Shown: positions 1-11,280, counted from the stretch's first letter. The stretch: 64,000 nt of DNA from Micromussa lordhowensis (GCA_964020085.1 OZ026599.1:31615625-31679624); one strand, 5' to 3'. The notes: generated by a model from the letters alone, not told the origin. A program made the numbers and translations.

Positions 1-541
1 ATAGCTTTTTAAGGTTGGTTTGAATCAAAGCACTTTTCTAAGAGACCTCCTTTGCATCGGCCTGAACGTCACACTATCGAAATATGCATGTCTTTGCCTT
101 CCAGTGTTATTGCGTTTATGGCAGATTTTCTAATGCAGTTCTAACAAACAGTAGAAATGGTTTCATGACTACATTATTAAAAAAAGAATAATAAATAAAA
201 TAAGCGATTAGTCGAACAAACAAAGAAAATAAAGCTTTTACGCTGTACTGACGTGCCTACTATTGCTAGTGAGCACACGTTCTGCGCGTCACGCAAGGCA
301 TGTACTTCGAATTTCACGCTCTCGCTACGGTTGGCAACGGACGTAATCAACAACGCTACCAAGTAGATGTACGCGACTGGAATGAAATTAAAATTTTTCC
401 ACTGTGACCAATTCAAGTTTAATGAGCATGTACTAAAAACAGGAATACCAGAATAGCAGCGTATCGCTAACCACTAACTGTTAACGGTTTCCAGCTAAAA
501 AACTAGCAGTTATCCGTGGAAAAATTGTACTGAAATCTAAA
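1..541. other. Intergenic, no gene seen
   Basis: No open reading frame with a recognisable family and no repeat structure that I can define. The only longer frame (minus strand, about 177-416) is low-complexity hydrophobic sequence with no family resemblance. Confidence 0.5.
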
Positions 542-751
542 TGTAAACATGTACCTGCATATGGCGTAGTAAATACACAGCATAAAAGAAGCACGCGGTA
601 TGCCAGCTATAATTCTATCTGTCGTAATTATAAGCGTCAGACTGAAGGAGGCCGCTCTTTTGCTGTATCAACAGTAAGGCTTTGGAATAATGTGTCGCTA
701 AATACCAGAAAATCAGACTCCGTTAAGTGCTTAAAAAACTCATTTATTTAA
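542..751 (+). pseudogene. Non-LTR retrotransposon (LINE) ORF2 C-terminal remnant
   Basis: A frame without stops ends at TAA 749-751. It reads as the far C-terminus of a LINE reverse transcriptase: a basic stretch, then GGRSFAVSTVRLWNNV, then a Ser/Lys-rich end with CLKNSFI. The pattern 'R-S-F-x-V, L-W-N, ... F/L-K-x-x' is typical of LINE ORF2 ends. Downstream lies AT-rich sequence and an (ATT)n tract at 794-835, which fits a LINE 3' tail. The copy is strongly 5'-truncated and cannot be active. The clade (CR1, L2 or RTE type) cannot be fixed from so short a piece. Confidence 0.5.
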
Positions 752-793
752 GACGCAGTTTTTATATCTATTTATATCTATATTTTTTAATAC

Positions 794-835
794 GATGATA
801 ATAATAATATTATTATTATTACTATTATTATTATA
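794..835. repeat. (ATT/ATA)n microsatellite, LINE tail
   Basis: Run of ATA/ATT trinucleotides immediately after the LINE remnant at 542-751. Simple repeats at LINE 3' ends are common, so the two are probably one insertion. Confidence 0.6.
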
Positions 836-1131
836 ATCGTATCTATAACAAAATTCTCGATTGTGATTGGTTCTCCGCGCGCTTATTTGTCACCTAATCG
901 GCGCACGATCACCTGGGTGTCCGATTACAGGTGTCCGATTTGAACTTTTTGTAATCGGACACCTGTAATTGGATACCCACGTGATTTTCACGTCAATTGC
1001 ACGCGCCTTAATGGTTTCCTAAGCAAAGTTTTCTACAGTTTTTAAAACTTAGGAAAAGCGCTACAGACGTTTTCGCTCAAAAGAAGTTCTCAAAAGACAT
1101 TTTTAATTTCGAAATTTGTTATAGATACGAT
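836..1131. mobile_element. MITE-like element with short terminal inverted repeats
   Basis: The left end ATCGTATCTATAACAAA is mirrored by its reverse complement at the right end (about 1115-1131). Inside, a second inverted pair carries GTCCGATTACAGGTGTCCGA and its complement (about 918-968). There is no coding capacity. No clear target-site duplication was seen, so the limits are approximate. Confidence 0.5.
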
Positions 1132-1149
<18 letters not shown>

Positions 1150-1204
<55 letters not shown>

Positions 1205-1245
1205 TCCGATTTTGAAATTACTCGCGCGATAACTCCCTGAATTGC
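1150..1245. repeat. Foldback palindrome of about 95 bp
   Basis: Imperfect palindrome. The left arm runs from AATTCAGGGAGTAAT through TAATTTCAAATCGG; the right arm is the complement from CCGATTTTGAAATTAC to ACTCCCTGAATT. The loop is GC-rich (CTCGCGCTTCGCGCTCG). It directly follows the element at 836-1131 and may be part of the same or a nested MITE. Confidence 0.6.
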
Positions 1246-2052
1246 ATTCCACTCGATCCAATTACTATTACTTACAATTATTATTACTACTATACAGCAG
1301 TTATAACTTTTGTATGCTATATACAATATATACAATATATGCAATTAAAATAGTAAGACGGGGCGCGTGAGCGTAGCCCGTTGACTGTAGTGAAAACTTA
1401 GTATAAAGGTATAAACTTAAAATTTTAATTATACATACAAAAATCGATAAACTATATAGGATCTCTAAAATCTAAAATGGTAGTTGTAAAATCTCTAAGA
1501 TTCTCTCAAATATACAACATATTCGGTTGTCAATAATTTCCTTGATGATTAATGGTCATTAATGCATCGGAAAATATTGAAGGAAGGAAATTAATAAATG
1601 GGGAGCGATACTCATTGTTCATGTTTCAACTTTAAACGTCCGGGAGTTGTTTAGTGTCCCCGAGATTAATTACAGCCTTCTGCGTGTTATGAAGAACTAC
1701 CTTACTAATGCTTCCTACCAACTCCTTCAGCTCGACTTCTAAGTCTCGGGACCATCCCTCTAATACGTCCATTATGATATTACATTGTTTCACTTTTTAT
1801 CTCTAGTACTTCTGCTTTAGTTCCCAGCGGAGCGGTCCGTATTTTCGTGGTTTCGTTGAATTTTGAGGGGAAGAAGAAACATATTCTTGTTCTCAAGAAT
1901 AAGCTGGGCAAGATTGACTAGCAATGACAAACAACAGATCGATTCCAAATTGCGCGCCATTATTTCTCTTCGCCGGGAAGAACTGTGAAAACTGTTTGTT
2001 TACAGACATACAAACTTATGATATCGACAAACGTCAATTTGTCATAATATAT
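1246..2052. other. Intergenic, no gene seen
   Basis: AT-rich sequence with no coding frame or repeat that I could support. The left edge of the segmental duplication follows at about 2053. Confidence 0.4.
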
Positions 2053-2997
2053 AAATGAGATTAAATGTAATCTTACAGTGCAAAATGCTATGGCTCACTA
2101 GTCCGTAAAAGTTAAAATCGACTTCGAGGTATCGAGGGTAAAATCACAAAGAAAAGTACTGAAGGGAAATAAATTAAAATCGCTTCGAATTACCGGGGTT
2201 TCAAGTTATCGTAGTTTCGAGTTATAGGGGTTAAAATTACAGTAAGTCCAAGGGAAATCAGTTTTGCTTCGAGTTAGCGGGGAATTCGCGTTATCGAGGG
2301 TTCGGATTATCGGAGTTCAGCGGTATAAAGCCTTGTACATTTCTTTAATTGCCGTCCTCGGTAAAACAAGAACGTGAATTGATTAATCTGAGGAACGCGA
2401 ACTACGACGGCTAATTTTTCGCATATCCATTTGGAATTGAACGGCATTGCACATTTAGCTTGGGCGACGTTTCGTACCGAACAGATCTAGACAACTGCGA
2501 ATTTCGCTGGTAAGATATAAATTCCTTTTTATTAGGCGTCGGACTTGACACCGGCATCGTTGGTTGCTTGAGTTCTTCTGTTAATTGTATAAGCACAGAT
2601 AACCGTCTTTTGTATCTAGCTAGGTTTTGCGCAGGGTCAACCCCAAAATAGCCAACAAAAACATACAACAAATCTGCCAGGTTTCATAGTCATTTCTCTC
2701 TAGTAACTACGTTTCCATTAATGAAAACATGTCTTCAAAGTTTGGACTTTTTGAGATTATGCTCAGGAAAGCATTCCTTTGAGAGGCTGTCCGCGTAAGA
2801 ACGGAAGAGGCAAATAAATTCGGACTGTCGCTAATATAAAAAAAATTGGTGTCCATTTTTAAGTGAAATCAAAGTCAGCCATTATATCCAATGTGAAGTT
2901 TATAACACGGAAAAATTTGGCTGGTATTTTTCATAAAAATGTATTTTTGTGATATGTTAAAACCATTCTTATAAACAGAAAAACATAACTTGAAATA

Positions 2998-3064
2998 CTA
3001 GCTGTAATCCAAAAGGATCAGGTGCTGTGTGGCACAGGTAACAGTTTAAAAGAATAAAGGGGCA

Positions 3065-3099
<35 letters not shown>

Positions 3100-3396
3100 A
3101 GTATTACAAGGTAATTTGGTTTTATCATCTGGGTTGATAATGTGAATTGGCCACCGTAAAGAGATTCGGAAGCTGACGTTTCGAGCGTTAGCCCTTCGTC
3201 GGAGCGAAGGGCTAACGCTCGAAACGTCAGCTTCCGAATCTCTTTACGGTGGCCAATTCACATTATCAACCCAGTTGATAAAACCAAATTATCTAACAGT
3301 TAAAAAGTTGTAAGTGTTAATAACGTAGTGCCAATGTAAAAACGTAAAACCTTCTTCATGATCAGTGCTATGTTGAGTTTCAAATGGGATAACTTG
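2998..3396. mobile_element. Insertion with a ~185-bp near-perfect palindrome (Penelope-like end)
   Basis: This segment is present in unit 1 and absent from unit 2, and the direct repeat ATAACTTGA borders it on both sides. It contains a long inverted repeat (about 3111-3296) centred at about 3203. Both arms carry CGAAACGTCAGC and GAAGGGCTAACGCTCG, a wording close to Penelope-like element termini. Either it inserted with a 9-bp duplication in unit 1, or unit 2 lost it by recombination between the two ATAACTTGA copies. No coding sequence. Confidence 0.55.
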
Positions 3397-3644
3397 ACCC
3401 CATTTAAGTCAATCGTTTTGTGTGACGATTGCCGGACGGTTAATTTTTTGGCCATTTGACGGTTTAAAGGTCCATTGAGGCCCTGACTTCTGAGCTTAGT
3501 TAATTTCTAAGCTACGTCGCGTTTGTCATCTAGGCAAGTAAAAATGGCTAACACAAGAGATCGGTAGTGCACAAATTAAGCTCTCAGGTTTTAAGACAAA
3601 CGCTGGCTTAGCCAGGAAAAGATTTCATTTTGTTCTGAACTAAA

Positions 3645-4544
3645 TTACGGGCTTACTGCGTGAAATCTTTTTAGCATCAAACATTTCTTGAACTCGTGTT
3701 TGAATGCGCGATTCATGAAACCATAAATGAAAGGGTTGACACAACTCGACGAGAAAATCAGGAGGGTTCCAAAAAGTGTGAGCTCACGTGGTAGTGGTAT
3801 TAAAATTGACACAGTGAAAATGACATGAGCCGGCATCCAAAGACTAGCAAAGCCAAGGACTGTGACGAACAACGTTTTGGTAACCTTAACATCTTGAACA
3901 TTTGAAGCTTGCCAAGAAACATTGGCATTGTGAGTGTTAACCACTCTGTAAATCCTCCAGTAACAGAAAGCCATGATAAAATACGGCAAGTAAACTAAAA
4001 CAACCAGAAAAGGCGTACTGAAACCAATTGACTGATGAAAATCAAGTATGCAAACTCCAAAATGTGGGTTTGGTTTGGCGAGGAAACCGAACGCAAACAC
4101 AGCGAGAAGCCATACAAAAATTGGAGTTATCCAAACTATAGACGCTGTTAGAATGATGAATTTCTTTTTAAATGTAGCTTGGTACTTGGACGCCTTCACA
4201 ATTTTGTAATATCTGTTCAATGCCATGAGTGTCATGGTGTATAAGGAGATTATCGCCAGGGACAACTTCATAATGGCCGAGACATAACACCACGAGGTCC
4301 CGAACGGCCATCTGCTGGATGCTAGGAAAGCAGCCGATAGTGGCATTGTGCACAGAGCTTGTAGAATGTCGCTCAAAGCCAAGGAGATGATGTAATAGTT
4401 ACTTGGACAGCGTAGCATCGGGTTTCTGTATACAGCAAAGCAGACTAGGAGATTTCCAATAAGTGAAAGAATCATCACCAGCGAAAATATGGCAGTCTCT
4501 GAAACTACAGTAGCTGTATTTCTATCTTCAAGATCCTGAGGCAT
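3645..4544 (-). CDS. Class A (rhodopsin-like) GPCR, copy 1
   Basis: Intact single-exon gene for a 299-residue seven-transmembrane receptor of the plasma membrane. Visible landmarks: N31 in GNLLVC (TM1), D59 in LALSDIL (TM2), C86 before TM3 pairing with C165 in loop 2, NRY at 110-112 in place of DRY (TM3), W138 (TM4), P187 (TM5), LWMP at 235-238 in place of CWLP (TM6), and NPFIY at 270-274 (TM7). A short tail is rich in Lys, Phe and Cys. The N-terminus is short and no signal peptide is evident. The start follows AAAAGCACA and is conserved in the copy at 14547-15446. The ligand is unknown; the NRY motif and TM7 recall the amine/adenosine/melatonin side of class A, but I would not assign a ligand. 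G-protein coupling is inferred from the family. Confidence 0.9.
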   Translation of the reverse strand: MPQDLEDRNTATVVSETAIFSLVMILSLIGNLLVCFAVYRNPMLRCPSNYYIISLALSDILQALCTMPLSAAFLASSRWPFGTSWCYVSAIMKLSLAIISLYTMTLMALNRYYKIVKASKYQATFKKKFIILTASIVWITPIFVWLLAVFAFGFLAKPNPHFGVCILDFHQSIGFSTPFLVVLVYLPYFIMAFCYWRIYRVVNTHNANVSWQASNVQDVKVTKTLFVTVLGFASLWMPAHVIFTVSILIPLPRELTLFGTLLIFSSSCVNPFIYGFMNRAFKHEFKKCLMLKRFHAVSP

Positions 4545-4891
4545 TGTGCTTTTCTTCCCTTTACCCTCGGTTGTTTCTGTGCAATTGTTATAATATTTTT
4601 GCCCCTTTAAGTCTAAACGATGGGCTAAAAGACTTAAAATGAAGCTCTAGACTTTTGTATTCTCCAAAATTCTTCGAACAAATTAAATCTTTTGAGGCTT
4701 GAATCACTTGATAATCCTGTTCCCACTGATCAGACGCCGTCGTCGTTTTCGTTTGCAAGGCAAAAATGAAGCTTTCTTTGCCAAGAAGACTCTACATGAT
4801 GATTAGACAGCCGCTGTGACAAACCTTGGTCAATACACTTTAATTACTGTATCCATTGTTTAAAAAGAAACTTCTCCTAAGATTTGTTTTT

Positions 4892-4981
4892 AATTAAAAC
4901 TGGTTTATTTGAATAAGCCCCTCATGCACTTCGATTTTTGATTAAAACTAGTTTATTTGAATAAATCCCTTCTGCACTTTC
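4892..4981. repeat. Two tandem ~48-bp imperfect repeats upstream of GPCR copy 1
   Basis: The block ATTAAAACTGGTTTATTTGA, then AATAAGCCCCTCATGCACTT, recurs 48 bp later with a few changes. The pair lies about 350 bp upstream of the GPCR start and is also kept in unit 2 (about 15797-15885). A regulatory role is possible but not shown. Confidence 0.6.
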
Positions 4982-5374
4982 AGTAAGTTAAAAGAAAGAA
5001 AATCTCCCATTTGTCAGACCGACTGATAGGTTCCTGGAACAATCACCCACGGCAAATAAATGTCCAAATGTAATTTTTTTTTTTTTTTCTTGAAAAAATA
5101 TTCTTTCCTTTAATGTTACCGGAACTTTTATTTTGATTAACTTCAGTCTCAATGGAGTTGTTTATGTATTTTTCGTAATGAAAATGCATTTTTCGTGCAC
5201 ACAAGATATGTATAATTTAATTTCAACATGTAAATATGCAAGAATATACTTCCTTAGTTCCACCGATAAAAATATTCCTACAGTTATTAAAATGGTTATC
5301 TTTGCTTGTAATGATTTTATTATAACTATAATTATTATGATTTTTTGGGGTTTTTGACATTATGGACCACGGTC

Positions 5375-5528
5375 ACAACTCAAAAAAGTACCCTGTCGTC
5401 ATCTTTGCTTTCAAATATTTTTACTCGCCTATTTGGCGAGCAATCATTCTCTCCGAAAGTGAAGAATGATCATCCCAGTATAGTTTCCAATTTAAGCAAT
5501 TGGAAAGAGGAAGCCTGAAAAAAAATCA

Positions 5529-5562
<34 letters not shown>

Positions 5563-5606
5563 GATACCGGTGCGATGCTCTACCAACTGAGCTATGAAGC
5601 CACACA
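5375..5606 (-). mobile_element. tRNA-derived SINE, unit 1 copy
   Basis: The 5' head (5530-5601, 72 nt) folds as a tRNA: the 7-bp acceptor stem GGCTTCA/TGAAGCC, A box TAGCTCAGTTGGTAGAG, B box GGTTCGAATCC and a T stem ACGGG/CCCGT. The anticodon loop reads CCGGTAT (GGT, threonine-type), but U33 is replaced by C and the anticodon stem has a mismatch, so a working tRNA is unlikely. A short T run and a body with small hairpins (CTCGCC...GGCGAG) follow. The same unit is at 16380-16605. Confidence 0.7.
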
Positions 5607-5639
5607 TTGGGAGCGAGGTCAGTTTATTCATTTATTCAT

Positions 5640-8600
5640 CAATCTCGAGCCCAGAGTTCTCAGGCTCCTCGGTCAGCGGTGGGTCGCCGGGGAGAACTCT
5701 GGGGACACGGAATTTTTACCGCAGAAATCGTGCGGTTCCGGTTCTTGTGCGCATGCTTGGGTATGGAAAAACGGAAGTCACCACGAAGTCAACTTCAGCC
5801 TATTTCAGCCATTATATTATCGAGAAAGGCGGTATTTCTGTTAAGCGGACTTAAGCTGATTTTGGAATTGGAGCTGGTTGGGTATTTCGATTTCTACTAC
5901 GAAACTGAGAGATGTCTGGCGCCTTATGGTAGGTGTTTTTCGAGTCTTGCTATGAAATCAAGCACATCTGGAGCTCTCTCTTTCATCTCTTGAAGTACAC
6001 TACTCCCCCGGGACACTACGCCAAGTGAAGCTCTTGATTTTGTTTTTTTTCTGCAGACATGCAAAACGGACGGAGATGTTTCCACACACACAGATCACGG
6101 CACTGTTGATCAATCTCTTCCAGGAAGTGATATTTCATGGATGATTTTACGCTTGGTAAAAGCATCACAGCCTTAGGAATTTCCGTTGGTAAATTGTTTC
6201 TACGTCACACAACAGCTTATGGATTTCTTCCCTCTGCAAAGGTTGATTGCCATTATCTGTCAGCTGATAGAAACAAAACAAAAGTTTGAATTCAGATCTG
6301 ACCAGCAGACAAGAACAGTTAATGCTAAAATAAAGCAAATCATAGTGTTATTATATGGCTACCCCTGTGAGTGAGCAAGAATATAAACCTGATAAACCAA
6401 TATTAGCTTGGACTCAGTTATTAGCTACTCTACAAATGGTAAAGATGGAAATAACTTATTTGATAAAATAATTTTTTCATCTACGAAGCTTGTTTTGTCA
6501 AGACTGCTGGATATTGGCCTCATTATTTTTGGTGTGTTCATTGACCTCAAATGCATCTCAGACCATGAACATGGAAAGAAAGGGCTAATGGCCTGATGAG
6601 TGGGCGACCATGAAACAGGCTTGTAGGGAACTTATTTGCTTTTTCTACCATATATACTTTGCTCTACTTCTGTGTATTGAGCACTGTTTTGCGAAAATCA
6701 GTTTTCACACTTTACATATATTATATAATCTATCTATCTAAATATATCTATCTAGCCTGAACTCATGCATGCTCATTTAGTAACCCATATATAGTATGGT
6801 CATGGAATATAGTTTGGTATGACCTTTACTGGGATCAATAATTTGACTATAGTTACAGTGTAATTAGTGTGTTGATAGAAGCAAAGGTGAGGGGTGGAAT
6901 CCCATAGTAGCAAGGTAAAACTAATCTAAAAGCTAAACACAAATTTAAAAAAAACTTAAATATTGTTTTGAATCATACTCCTTGCGTTATTATGAATGAG
7001 ACATTCAAAGATACATTATGTCACATTGCCTGTCTCCACTCAGGAGATAAATGGGAATCAGAGAAAAACTGCTGGGGTGAGAATATGGCCTATACCCTTC
7101 CAATGAAGTGATATCTTATCCATAGGGAAGCAGTGAAATTATATCACCTCATGCAAGTTGGCTTATGCTCCAGAGATCTCCAGAAACTGGAACAATCTAG
7201 CCAGGCTTCCAGTGGCTAAGCAGTATGACAAGTAATTTGTGATACCTTGTAAAGTATGATATAGCAGATTTTTAATGTCTCCAATTAAGTATCAAACTGA
7301 AGAATATGTAGAATGCCGAAAATTAAACTCTTTTACGACCTTTCAAGAATGATTTCGAAGGCCAACTTTCTCAATAATTTTTGCACTTGGCAATGCCTCT
7401 GTCACGGGGTTGTGTGGTGTCTCATTCACAGTGGAATCATGACTTGCTTCATTTCCATCTTGCATAATGGAAGAACTGGCTGTTATGAAAAACAGCAATC
7501 AGGAATCCACAGTAGGAAAAAAATGGCGGCTGTACATTTTACCACAATACCTTGCGAACCTAACACAGCGTATAAGACATCAGGAAAGCCAAAGTTTTAC
7601 AATATTTGTCCCTGTACTAAGCACATTGTGTATCATAGGTTTGAAGATTTTACAACCCTTCTGTGCCTTTTTATGAACATTTTTAAAGTTTTTGTGCGTT
7701 AAGAACTGTGGGTAAAGGTACCAGTCGCCATCTTTTTTCCTACGGAGGATTAATACATTCTAATTGTGATTTCCAAATCCTTAACCTGATTCTAGAAAAC
7801 TTGGTTGTTCAGGTTTGTTTTGTCTGCATTAATTCAACAATTTTTTTGACAATGATCTGGTTCATAAAGAAATTTAAACAATATGTACAGGGTGTATTTT
7901 GTCCATGTACATGAAAAAGTATTTAATAAATGTATTTTAAATAAATACCACATATTCACCTCGGGGTTTTGGAGCTGGCCATCTCTCCCCATAATTTCCA
8001 CACTTGCATCTTCCATAGGGTTGACCCAGGGTTGGGTAGTGTCTTGACCCCAGTGTCACAAATTCCGTTTTCCTTCCATACTGAATAACATGGCTGTTAA
8101 ATGATGACAACCCAGGTTAATTATATTCTCTGATTTCAATGTTAAGACAAAATGTACTTATAAATGATTAAAGCTTAATTTAGAATGCATTGTCTCCTCT
8201 GAATTTGGAAGCCTGTCATTCTCCAAAATTTCAGGATGTGCTAGCACAGTGTCAAATGTTTCATTTCCTTGCATCTGACTCTGCTGTTGTTATGGAAATG
8301 ACGTAAGCTACAGTTTGAGTAATGCAGTTTGTACATTATTGAAAACGGAATACATTATGGGCCCAGCTAAGGGGCCCAAAAACAAAGACAGAGACGAAAT
8401 GTGGGTGCAGTTAATCAGCGTTAACCCACTTTGAGGTCTTTATTGTCAAGTTTCCTCGAGTTTGGGTGATTTGTTTACCCCTTTAATAAATGTATTGTGT
8501 ACAGCATCGATAATGAAATTCCAAGGATAAATGGGATTTAATTCCTAATCATATCTAGGTATTTCCCCTGATGCACGACATTAGTTAGTATATCTACTTT

Positions 8601-9504
8601 TAGATTGACTAGAATCTATTTTGAAATACCTCGGTATCCAGAGAATCCGCAGGCTTTGGAAGTATTGTTTTAAACAGGCAAACTCTAGAGTTCGTACTAC
8701 TGCTTTTTCTTTCCAGATGCCTTCGTTTCAAATCGGGTAAAACGGAGGGAGAGACAGCTGTTTGTGAGGGACTTCTCTCTGCGATAGATCTCCTTAACTC
8801 TGGAGCAAAATGCTTTTCATCGGCGTTGTGATAAACGCTGTAAAACCTCTCTGTCTTCTCTATTATACACTATATCAAAAGATAACACGATCGACAAATT
8901 GAAGTTGAAACAGCTCCAATGTCTTCTTCCCGTACATTTATGTCTCCGTACTTAGCGGTACTTTCTAACGGCCTCGGCTATTCCTTCGCTTGACGATTTT
9001 TCACCAAACAGCTTCAAGTAGAACTTCTCCTTTTTTCAATCAATTTTCTACAGTTTCTACAAGAACGGCAAAATCATCCAAGGATGCGGCTGCCATTACG
9101 TGAGCCCTCTCGAAGCTACGTTCGCAGCGGCAACGTGTGGCAACGAAAGTTTTTTTTTAAATGGCTGAAAGCTTAGCAAGGAATATGTTTCATTCGTATG
9201 TTTGAAACTGTGTTAGTTTGGTTTAATATATTTATACATGACAGAGGTGCAGAAGGAAAAAGATTCACAATCTACCTCCAAAACATTTCACCGTCCTCCT
9301 TTCGTTTCTGTTGACTTCCGCTTATAAGCCACAGCCAATGAAAATTAATATCTTTTTTTGGAAGATTTCCGGTACGACCGGCTTCCGCCCAACGATTGTT
9401 TTACTGAGAGCCAATCAAAAAAATCATATTTTTTCGTGTCCCCAGAGTTCTCCCCGGCGACCCACCGCTGACCGAGGAGCCTGAGAACTCTGGGCTCGAG
9501 ATTG
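5640..9504. mobile_element. DNA transposon, Mutator-like by its ends, inserted in unit 1
   Basis: A 3,865-bp element bounded by perfect 70-bp terminal inverted repeats (5640-5709 and 9435-9504) that begin CAATCTCGAGCCCAGAG. It is flanked by the 9-bp direct repeat TTTATTCAT at 5631-5639 and 9505-9513. The empty site is preserved in unit 2 near 16620-16640, which proves insertion after the duplication. A 9-bp duplication with long inverted ends fits Mutator-like elements; Merlin (8-9 bp) is the main alternative. No DDE transposase frame was recognised. The interior holds a decayed minus-strand gene (5924-9096), so this copy is probably non-autonomous. Confidence 0.85.
5924..9096 (-). pseudogene. 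Decayed multi-exon gene inside the transposon, unknown function
   Basis: Four coding-like segments lie in order on the minus strand. (1) 9096-8952 starts MAAASLDDFAVLVETVEN, then continues in shifted frames as LKKGEVLLEAVW and GEKSSSEGIAEAVRKYR. (2) 8089-7960 contains GRCKCGNYGERWPAPKP, a Cys-x-Cys cluster, followed by a GT donor. (3) 7479-7343 follows an acceptor CATAACAG and is Ser/Asn/Glu-rich. (4) 6263-5924 follows TTTCTATCAG and reads LTDNGNQPLQREEIHKLL, then, after frame slips, LEEIDQQCRDLCVWKHLRP and MKERAPDVLDFIARLEKHLP before TAA. Frameshifts and stops make it non-functional. It resembles no transposase that I know. It may be an accessory protein of the element or a captured host gene. 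Confidence 0.5.
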
Positions 9505-9599
9505 TTTATTCATTTATTTAATTTATTCATTCTCTCCCTTCGGAAAGATACTAGTAGAATTATAATTCGTTTTGGTTTGCGACAATTGTTCACTATTCC

Positions 9600-9765
9600 T
9601 ATGTTATAAATTTGAAATACATCGCGTAGAATTCTCCGATCATACTTCATAAAAGATCGTCCCAGTAATGAACTTCACACTTTACATGGTAGCATGGGAT
9701 TCGAACCCTGCTTGAGTTCTGTCGTGTAACTACTTATGCTATGAATTCTTCACTTCGTGTAGTAA
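9600..9765 (-). mobile_element. SINE-like segment with pol III B box, unit 1 copy
   Basis: The minus strand reads AGCAGGGTTCGAATCCCATG, an exact B-box match, with a degenerate A-box-like TAGCATAAGTAGTTA upstream. No full tRNA cloverleaf can be drawn. The segment is shared with unit 2 (about 16735-16870), so it predates the duplication. Confidence 0.4.
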
Positions 9766-10784
9766 GTATATCGTTCTCCCACAGCATATCTGATATATAT
9801 GATATTGAACTTATTTCCCTGACTTATTTTACTGACTTATTTCTGGCTGACTTATATCCCTTTGCATCTTCATGTACACCCACGAAGAACCAAGGGAGAC
9901 ACGAGAGGAAATATATTTCTATATGACAGTCGGCGAGACGATACGGTCCTAACAACAGCACGTCACTGCCTCTGGTAGTTAGTGTCATCCGCCGCTAGTT
10001 TCAAAATCATATGAAATTGATCTTATTAGAAGAAAAAAATGCAGCATTGTGGCGGTACAGACACAGGAAGAAGGAAAGTGCCGGTGGGTCATTTCGTACA
10101 CCAAAAACAAGGCAAGTGCATAACCCTCTTCAAATTTTCCCAAATGTTTTTTGCGTACTTTTTTTGGCACAAGCAAACCTTTTTGTTATCTTAGCAGTAC
10201 CCAGTGTGCCTGTAGTCGATTTCTGACTATGAATAAGTAGGCACAGTTTAAAATCTTTCAGTTTAGCATTTTATTGCGTCCCCACAGATACAAAGACTGT
10301 ATCTCAGGTAATTCCTAGAAACGCCGCCTCGTCAATGGGAAACCCCTCTGTCTAGTTACATGAAACACCCAACAGCTGATTGGCTTCTTGAAAACACACC
10401 AGGGATGTTCAAATAAAGTGTTTAACATATTATTTCGCCAACCGCGATCCTGATGAAACGAGCTTGAATATTTTCCCAAAACAATTTTATGCTGCGCTAT
10501 CGATATTTTAACCGGCAAAACGATGCTTGAGGAGCTGCCCGCCTCTCCCCCCAATTTTCGTTTAGGGGAGGCTACGCCTCCCCCCCCCCCCCCCCCCTGC
10601 AACACCTCCCCCACTGCTCTGCCTGCTATAAGCTACAAAAAGATCTCCCCAGCGTTCCGTGTAAAACAACGGTACACAAATTAAAAGCGCAATTTACTGC
10701 CTGAATGAAGATAGACGAGAAGCAGCCACTCCACGGTCAGTTACCCTGATGAGAGGGTATCGATCGGTAAAAATGGAGCTGCAT

Positions 10785-11280
10785 GAATGAATGAACGACT
10801 TTATTTTACATGGAGGAACAGTCAGCTCAGAAGCTAGTTTGCAGGATTTCCATGAAAATACATCAAGATACAGAAATAAAATTAAAAATACTTAAAATCA
10901 ACCATTCACAAGAGTCTATCACAATACAATCAGTTAAAATTACAAAAGATTAAAAATCAAAATTCTGTACTAGCCTAATAAATTCCTTGGTATCAGCCTT
11001 GTCGCGAATCTTGTCTGGAAGCATATTGCATTGTTTCGCTGCATAATATTTAAATGAATTGAGACCATGTTTAGTACTATTGACCTTGGGTAATACAAGT
11101 ATGTTTTTTCCTCTTGAATTATACTTATGGTCTCTAGTCTTAATTAGATTCATTATACTTAAGGGAGCTCTGCCCTGGAAAGAGCAATTAATGGTGATAA
11201 GCATATCCTGAATACTCCCTATACCAATCCTCTGTAATAGTTCGTTGTATAGTGCTGTCATGCTATGCAATCCTCCACTC
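10785..11280 (-). pseudogene. LINE ORF2 C-terminal fragment, unit 1 copy
   Basis: The frame 11270-10950 (106 residues) ends with GLNSFKYYAAKQCNMLPDKI and TKEFIRLVQNF, the usual 'LNSFRYxxAxxWNxLP...FK' end of LINE reverse transcriptase proteins. The 3' end has an AATAAA and a (TTCA)n tail at about 10784-10799. It is 5'-truncated near 11280, the junction of the two duplication units. Relative to the unit 2 copy it lacks 18 nt (six residues, TLESRR). Confidence 0.65.

Noticed and set aside
5530..5601. Functional tRNA-Thr gene
   Set aside because: The cloverleaf is good, but position 33 is C, the anticodon stem has a mismatch, and the sequence is the head of a longer repeated SINE body.
5500..5993. 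Overlapping plus-strand frames of 86-128 residues
   Set aside because: They run through the SINE head and the transposon end, and the residues are translations of tRNA-like and inverted-repeat DNA.
7313..7702. 129-residue plus-strand frame in the transposon
   Set aside because: No family resemblance; the opposite strand has a better coding-like segment with a splice acceptor at 7479.
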